Below are positions 60,878 to 64,000 of a DNA stretch of 64,000 bases, piece after piece. This stretch comes from Faecalibacter macacae. Lineage in GTDB: Bacteria > Bacteroidota > Bacteroidia > Flavobacteriales > Weeksellaceae. Under the pieces are notes generated by a model. The model ran no database searches. It was not told the DNA's origin and saw only the letters and a list, made by a program, of their open reading frames with translations. The stretch is from NCBI RefSeq assembly GCF_003687725.1, contig NZ_RDOJ01000009.1, positions 1 to 64,000 of the forward strand, read 5' to 3'. Position 1 is the first letter of the stretch. Each line of letters opens with the position of its first letter. Made by a program: the position numbers and the translations under genes.

Positions 60878-62353
60878 CTAATTGCCTAAGTGAAAATTCA
60901 TAAAATCTTTTATTTCAATTTTCTTCAATCTATCCTCATCAATTCTTTTAAGTAAATATGATTCCCCTATATCAAAATAGATAGTGCAATTAGATTCCTT
61001 CCAGCTCTTTCTCTCATTCTTCCAATGGAATTTATATATACCTTTATAATCCTTCATTATTTGGAATTTCTTATCTATATAGTCTTTTTCTAATTTTTTA
61101 TAACTCTTATCTTGTTCTATTTTTTGATTTTTAAAGATTTGAAGTTTTTCATCTTCTAAATTCTTTAGTTTATCTTTTAGATTACTTATAATTATTTTTA
61201 TATCGTTTATTTCTTTAGTAATTTCTTTAATTAAATTTTTAAGATTTAGATATAGTTCATTACTTATTTTATCTTTTAAAATAGAAAATGAATTCTCAAA
61301 AAAGATGATTTTTTGGTTGTTAATCTCTGTATCTTTCTGTAATTCATCGGTATAAATCGTTAAGTTTATTGCGAATTCATACTGCTCAATTTTAGAAGAA
61401 ATTCTTTTAAACTCCATTTCATTTTTAAATTGTATTATTTTAGGGAAAAGTGAATTTTTACTTTCTTTTAGAATGGCAATAGTTTTATAGAAACTAGTAG
61501 AAGATATTTTATTATATGGGACTATTTTATAAATTATTCCTTCTAAATCATAGTTTTCAAGATTATTTATTGCTTTTAGTTTTTCTTCGTTTTTTAAAAT
61601 AATATCTTGTAGTTTATGTATATTATTTCTTATATTTTTTAAATTAGTTTTATCTACTAAGTCTATTTTTCGTCTAATTTCGTCTGTTTCATAATCATCA
61701 ATGTATGCATCTTTTATCCATTTTTTAATAATGGAGTCTGAAAATTCTATAAAATTAACCTCTCTTTCTTTTAATCTATTTACTTTATTCTGTTTAAGCT
61801 TTACTTTATCTAATAGATTATCTACATCTTCTGAAATCTCCTTATATTCTTCTGATAATGTTTTAAGTTCTCTAGTATATAATTCATTGACAGAGTTAAG
61901 AAGTTGATTTTGGTTGATTCCAAGTTCTTTCAAATTTGTAGAAACTAGACTTTTACATTTTAAGTTATTCTTAAATCCAATAGCGTTAACAACCCAAATC
62001 ATATCTTGATAAAAATTTTCTCTTATTTTTATAGTAGAAGAAGAAATATTAGAGTTTTGAAATTCAATAACAAGTCCTTTTTTTGTTTTTATATCAGCTA
62101 TGTGTTTTTCATTATCATTTTCTATTATTATTTCTTGCCAATTTTCAGGAAATTTTGATTTCCAATTTAGATGCCATTCTGTTTCTGTTTCATTCCACGA
62201 ATCACAATCTCTAAAACCTTTATGTTGCCAATGCCATTCATAGATTTCACCACATTTGCCAATTACTAATCCATCGCATAATGGGCAAAAAGCTTTTTGT
62301 CCTGATTTTGTTGGTTTTATTCTTCTTTTATTTTCATCTAATGCAAATTTCAT
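60878..62353 (-). CDS. CoiA-like nuclease with long coiled-coil region
   Basis: 491 aa. The N-terminal 150 residues follow CoiA/competence-protein-like nucleases: a zinc-finger-like FCPLCDGLVIGKCGEIYEWHWQHK, then ETEWHLNWKSKFPENW, HIADIKTKKGLVIEFQNSNISS (D...E-x-Q core of a PD-(D/E)XK-type site) and DMIWVVNA. Residues about 165-420 are Lys/Glu-rich heptad-like coiled coil, and the C-terminus has WHFKW-like aromatic residues (YKFHWKNERKSWKESN). CoiA is a nuclease tied to transformation recombination, while many CoiA-like genes are in islands as defence nucleases. Adjacent to the Vsr-like gene. Confidence 0.75.
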   Translation of the reverse strand: MKFALDENKRRIKPTKSGQKAFCPLCDGLVIGKCGEIYEWHWQHKGFRDCDSWNETETEWHLNWKSKFPENWQEIIIENDNEKHIADIKTKKGLVIEFQNSNISSSTIKIRENFYQDMIWVVNAIGFKNNLKCKSLVSTNLKELGINQNQLLNSVNELYTRELKTLSEEYKEISEDVDNLLDKVKLKQNKVNRLKEREVNFIEFSDSIIKKWIKDAYIDDYETDEIRRKIDLVDKTNLKNIRNNIHKLQDIILKNEEKLKAINNLENYDLEGIIYKIVPYNKISSTSFYKTIAILKESKNSLFPKIIQFKNEMEFKRISSKIEQYEFAINLTIYTDELQKDTEINNQKIIFFENSFSILKDKISNELYLNLKNLIKEITKEINDIKIIISNLKDKLKNLEDEKLQIFKNQKIEQDKSYKKLEKDYIDKKFQIMKDYKGIYKFHWKNERKSWKESNCTIYFDIGESYLLKRIDEDRLKKIEIKDFMNFHLGN

Positions 62354-62404
62354 TTTAGTTAGTTTTTTAATAAATTAAAGCATTTATTTATTATAAATAA
62401 CAAT

Positions 62405-62428
62405 AAACCCTCAAATAAATGAGGGTTT
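62405..62428. terminator. Terminator between the toprim fragment and the CoiA-like gene
   Basis: A 9-bp stem AAACCCTCA / TGAGGGTTT with a 6-nt loop; on the minus strand it is followed by ATTGTTATTTA. It lies 41 bp past the stop of the minus-strand fragment ending at 62469 and separates it from the nuclease pair. Confidence 0.7.
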
Positions 62429-62468
62429 AAAAGTTTTATTAAATGCTACATAAAAAACATTTACTACA

Positions 62469-62870
62469 TTAATTATGATTTCTGAACAATTGCCAATTGT
62501 GATTGATTAGAAAATCAGCTAAATCATACCCTTTATTACGTTGTTCAGTTGTGGCAACTTTCTCTAAATAATCAGAAACACTAATCTGAATATTAGGATA
62601 TAATTTTCTTAATAATTCAGCTTTCTTGTTCCATTCGTTATAGGCAATTTTATCTTTGGATAAGTCAGGATATAACGTAACTTTTCTGTTTTGGATAGCC
62701 TTAAATTTATCTTCACTCAATCCGTTTAACATGGTTGCAGAAAGCCAAATTGTATTGAATGGATTATCAGGAAAACCATAATACAAAGTACAGATTAAAG
62801 CAGTTTTAGGAGCTTCTACAATTGCAATTGGGTTGTTTTTGTACTTGCTTACTATATGTGCTCTATCTTT
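62469..62870 (-). pseudogene. Toprim/DUF6371-like primase fragment (N-terminus missing)
   Basis: A frame open from about 62870 contains IAIVEAPKTALICTLYYGFP, LSATMLNGLSEDKFKAIQNRKVTLYPDLSKD and EWNKKAELL, the toprim-like core typical of DUF6371 proteins from mobile elements (E-x-x-K-T-A, and LYPD-x-S for the metal site). No start exists in frame at the left edge, where the zinc-finger gene ends, and the N-terminal zinc/primase part is gone. Translation from the TTG at 62786 would give only 105 aa. I infer a deletion that joined this fragment to the zinc-finger gene. Confidence 0.65.
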
Positions 62871-63106
62871 TTATCATTCGTGTTGTAATCATTGAGCCAA
62901 GAAGGTAATTGTTTAGTTACAGATTTGAACTTCGTATTAAGAATAGGAGCTTGCTCAATTTCGGATTTCTGTTCTAATCTCTTTCTTAATTTATAGTGTT
63001 GGCTATTGCATTTATGCGTACAATATTTTGTTGTGGTTTTATGTGCTTCGAACATATTTCCACAATTCAAACATTGTTTAAGAATCTTAATATTTGCTTC
63101 ACTCAT
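62852..63106 (-). CDS. Truncated zinc-finger/excisionase-like protein of an integrative element
   Basis: 84 aa. NIKILKQCLNCGNMFEAHKTTTKYCTHKCNSQHYKLRKR (C-x-x-C...C-x3-C) is the N-terminal zinc finger that in Bacteroidota integrative elements precedes an excisionase HTH. Here the HTH is missing: after KSEIEQAPILNTKF the frame ends in a stretch of different character (SVTKQLPSWLNDYNTNDKK). Together with the toprim fragment beside it, this is the usual left-over of a recombination module next to an attachment site. Whether the short protein is functional is unclear. Confidence 0.6.
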   Translation of the reverse strand: MSEANIKILKQCLNCGNMFEAHKTTTKYCTHKCNSQHYKLRKRLEQKSEIEQAPILNTKFKSVTKQLPSWLNDYNTNDKKIEHI

Positions 63107-63276
63107 CTATCCAATTATTTAGAGTTAATAAAATAACATTAGAAGTATTAAGAGTAATTAAGGGACTTTATCTCGCTAAAAATTTGATTTTCAGCTTATT
63201 TTTTGCCTTATTAAAGTATAAAAGCTACAAGAAAGGTACAAGAAATATCAAAATATATATAAAAGGATATAAATAA

Positions 63277-63382
63277 AACGTAAGTTTGTAAAAGAAGAAA
63301 ACCTCCTAAAATCAATGCTTTAAGAGGTTTTGTTATTGTTTTGTTATTGTTTAGTTTGATGTGGTTACTTCCCGATACAGAA
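63277..63382. repeat. Right attachment-site repeat (attR-like) next to intact mnmE
   Basis: Matches the left copy from AACGTAAGTTTGTAAAA through the hairpin (AACCTCCTAAA...TTTAAGAGGTT; about 63300-63329), the TTGTTTAGTTTGATGTGG segment and the mnmE 3' codons. A GTTATTGTTT motif is duplicated here. The hairpin is probably the terminator of mnmE, which lies on the minus strand. Confidence 0.8.
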
Positions 63383-64000
63383 CTTCCCGAAGATAGTTCC
63401 TAAAATATCTTGGTCAACATCAATTTCTCCTGTAATATGCCCTAAATAAGTTAAGGCTTCACGGATATCCATCGCTAATAAATCTCCAGGAAGTCCCACG
63501 TCCATACCTTGTTTGATTTTACCAATTTGGATTAATGTGTTTTGTAATGCTTCTAAGTGACGAGAATTTGTTACAATTGTATCGTCTTGGTTCGATCCTT
63601 TTAATTTCATTTGATAAACCAATTGTTCTTTTAAAGCTTCAATATTGTATTGATCTTTAGCAGAAATTTCTAAGTGAACAATATCTTTAAACTCTTGTTT
63701 AATTGCCTCAGAAATCACAGATTCATTATTTGTAACATCAATTTTGTTGGCTACATTAAAAACGATTTTATCTTTTCCTTGTAGTTCATCTAATTGCTGT
63801 GCAATTTGATTTTCTTCTGTGATATTTGAATCGTATAAGTAAATAACAATAGATGCATCATTTATCTTTTCAAAAGTCTTTTCAATACCAATTTGTTCAA
63901 TTGTATCTCCAGCTTCACGTATTCCAGCTGTATCTATAAAGCGGAAACCTACACCATCAATGTAAATTGTTTCTTCGATGGTATCACGAGTTGTTCCTTC
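63365..64000 (-). CDS. mnmE: tRNA modification GTPase MnmE, C-terminal part (cut by window edge)
   Basis: The frame is open to the right edge; 212 codons are visible, including EGTTRDTIEETIYIDG (G2), DTAGIREAGDTIEQIG (G3), FNVANKIDV (G4) and ALTYLGHITGEIDVDQDIL before the end GTIFGKFCIGK. This C-terminal Cys (FCIGK) is essential in MnmE. The protein modifies wobble uridine with MnmG. The stop at 63365 lies within the attachment repeat; the island copy restores the same last residues, so function is kept. Confidence 0.96.
   Translation of the reverse strand, partial: EGTTRDTIEETIYIDGVGFRFIDTAGIREAGDTIEQIGIEKTFEKINDASIVIYLYDSNITEENQIAQQLDELQGKDKIVFNVANKIDVTNNESVISEAIKQEFKDIVHLEISAKDQYNIEALKEQLVYQMKLKGSNQDDTIVTNSRHLEALQNTLIQIGKIKQGMDVGLPGDLLAMDIREALTYLGHITGEIDVDQDILGTIFGKFCIGK

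Larger units (their letters stand above)
38332..63382. mobile_element. Genomic island inserted at the 3' end of mnmE
   Basis: About 25 kb lie between two imperfect direct repeats (38332-38428 and 63277-63382), both ending in the last six codons of mnmE, with the intact gene on the right side. The 3' end of mnmE (trmE/thdF) is a known integration target, for example for SGI1-type islands. The content is typical accessory cargo: toxin systems, restriction-modification, Argonaute, REP transposase and nuclease genes. No tyrosine or serine integrase, relaxase or conjugation gene is present, so it looks immobile or dependent on a helper. Single-event origin is inferred; the contents may be layered. 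Confidence 0.75.

Overview
The window reads as a chromosome segment of a low-GC member of the Flavobacteriia (Bacteroidota). The pointers are strongly AT-biased coding sequence, promoters of the Bacteroidota type (TTTG about 20 nt upstream of TAnnTTTG), almost no Shine-Dalgarno sequences, secreted proteins with C-terminal gliding/T9SS-like sorting tails, a TonB receptor, and familiar flavobacterial pairs (START-like/class IV aminotransferase, recQ-fmt, Smr-less MutS2). I do not name a genus.

Positions 1-38,330 are core chromosome. They hold housekeeping genes (YejK-like nucleoid protein, one tRNA-Met(CAT), pdxH, HU, fmt, recQ, ptrB, fsa, mutS2, ung), secreted or envelope proteins, and several genes in decay. 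The broken ones are a GH3 glycosidase reduced to its two ends, a secreted protein with a disrupted signal peptide, a probable methylglyoxal-synthase tail, and a class IV aminotransferase-fold protein that appears to lack its PLP lysine. From 30.8 to 38.3 kb lie a putative copper-uptake pair (OprC-like TonB receptor plus a Cys-rich small protein) and a sulfane-sulfur cluster (MBL/rhodanese, rhodanese, thioredoxin, TauE, DoxD, YtxJ). A 16-bp palindrome TGTAACA-nn-TGTTACA recurs upstream of the cluster's two minus-strand transcription units and of the distant YeiH-type transporter, which suggests one regulon.

Positions about 38,332-63,382 are a 25-kb genomic island inserted at the 3' end of mnmE. 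It is bounded by imperfect direct repeats of about 100 bp, each containing the last six mnmE codons and its terminator. No integrase was found; only a truncated zinc-finger/excisionase-like gene and a toprim-like fragment remain beside the mnmE junction. The cargo is mostly defence: a hipBST-like toxin system with palindromic operators, an AbiEi/AbiEii-type pair that has been split and half destroyed, and a type I restriction-modification locus. That locus also carries a fused SIR2-Argonaute gene, two small cargo genes each followed by a copy of the hsdS 3' end, a REP-associated transposase with its palindromes, and an HsdS carrying an in-frame GIY-YIG nuclease domain with hairpin ends. HsdR has a nonsense codon at position 10.

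Further along the island is an uncharacterised four-gene operon (two proteins of about 530 aa with possible degenerate nucleotidyltransferase/HEPN folds, plus two small repeat-unit proteins, one broken) opposite an XRE regulator. Next to it is a pair of nuclease-like genes (CoiA-like plus a Vsr-like PD-(D/E)XK protein). The window ends inside mnmE, which runs off the right edge.
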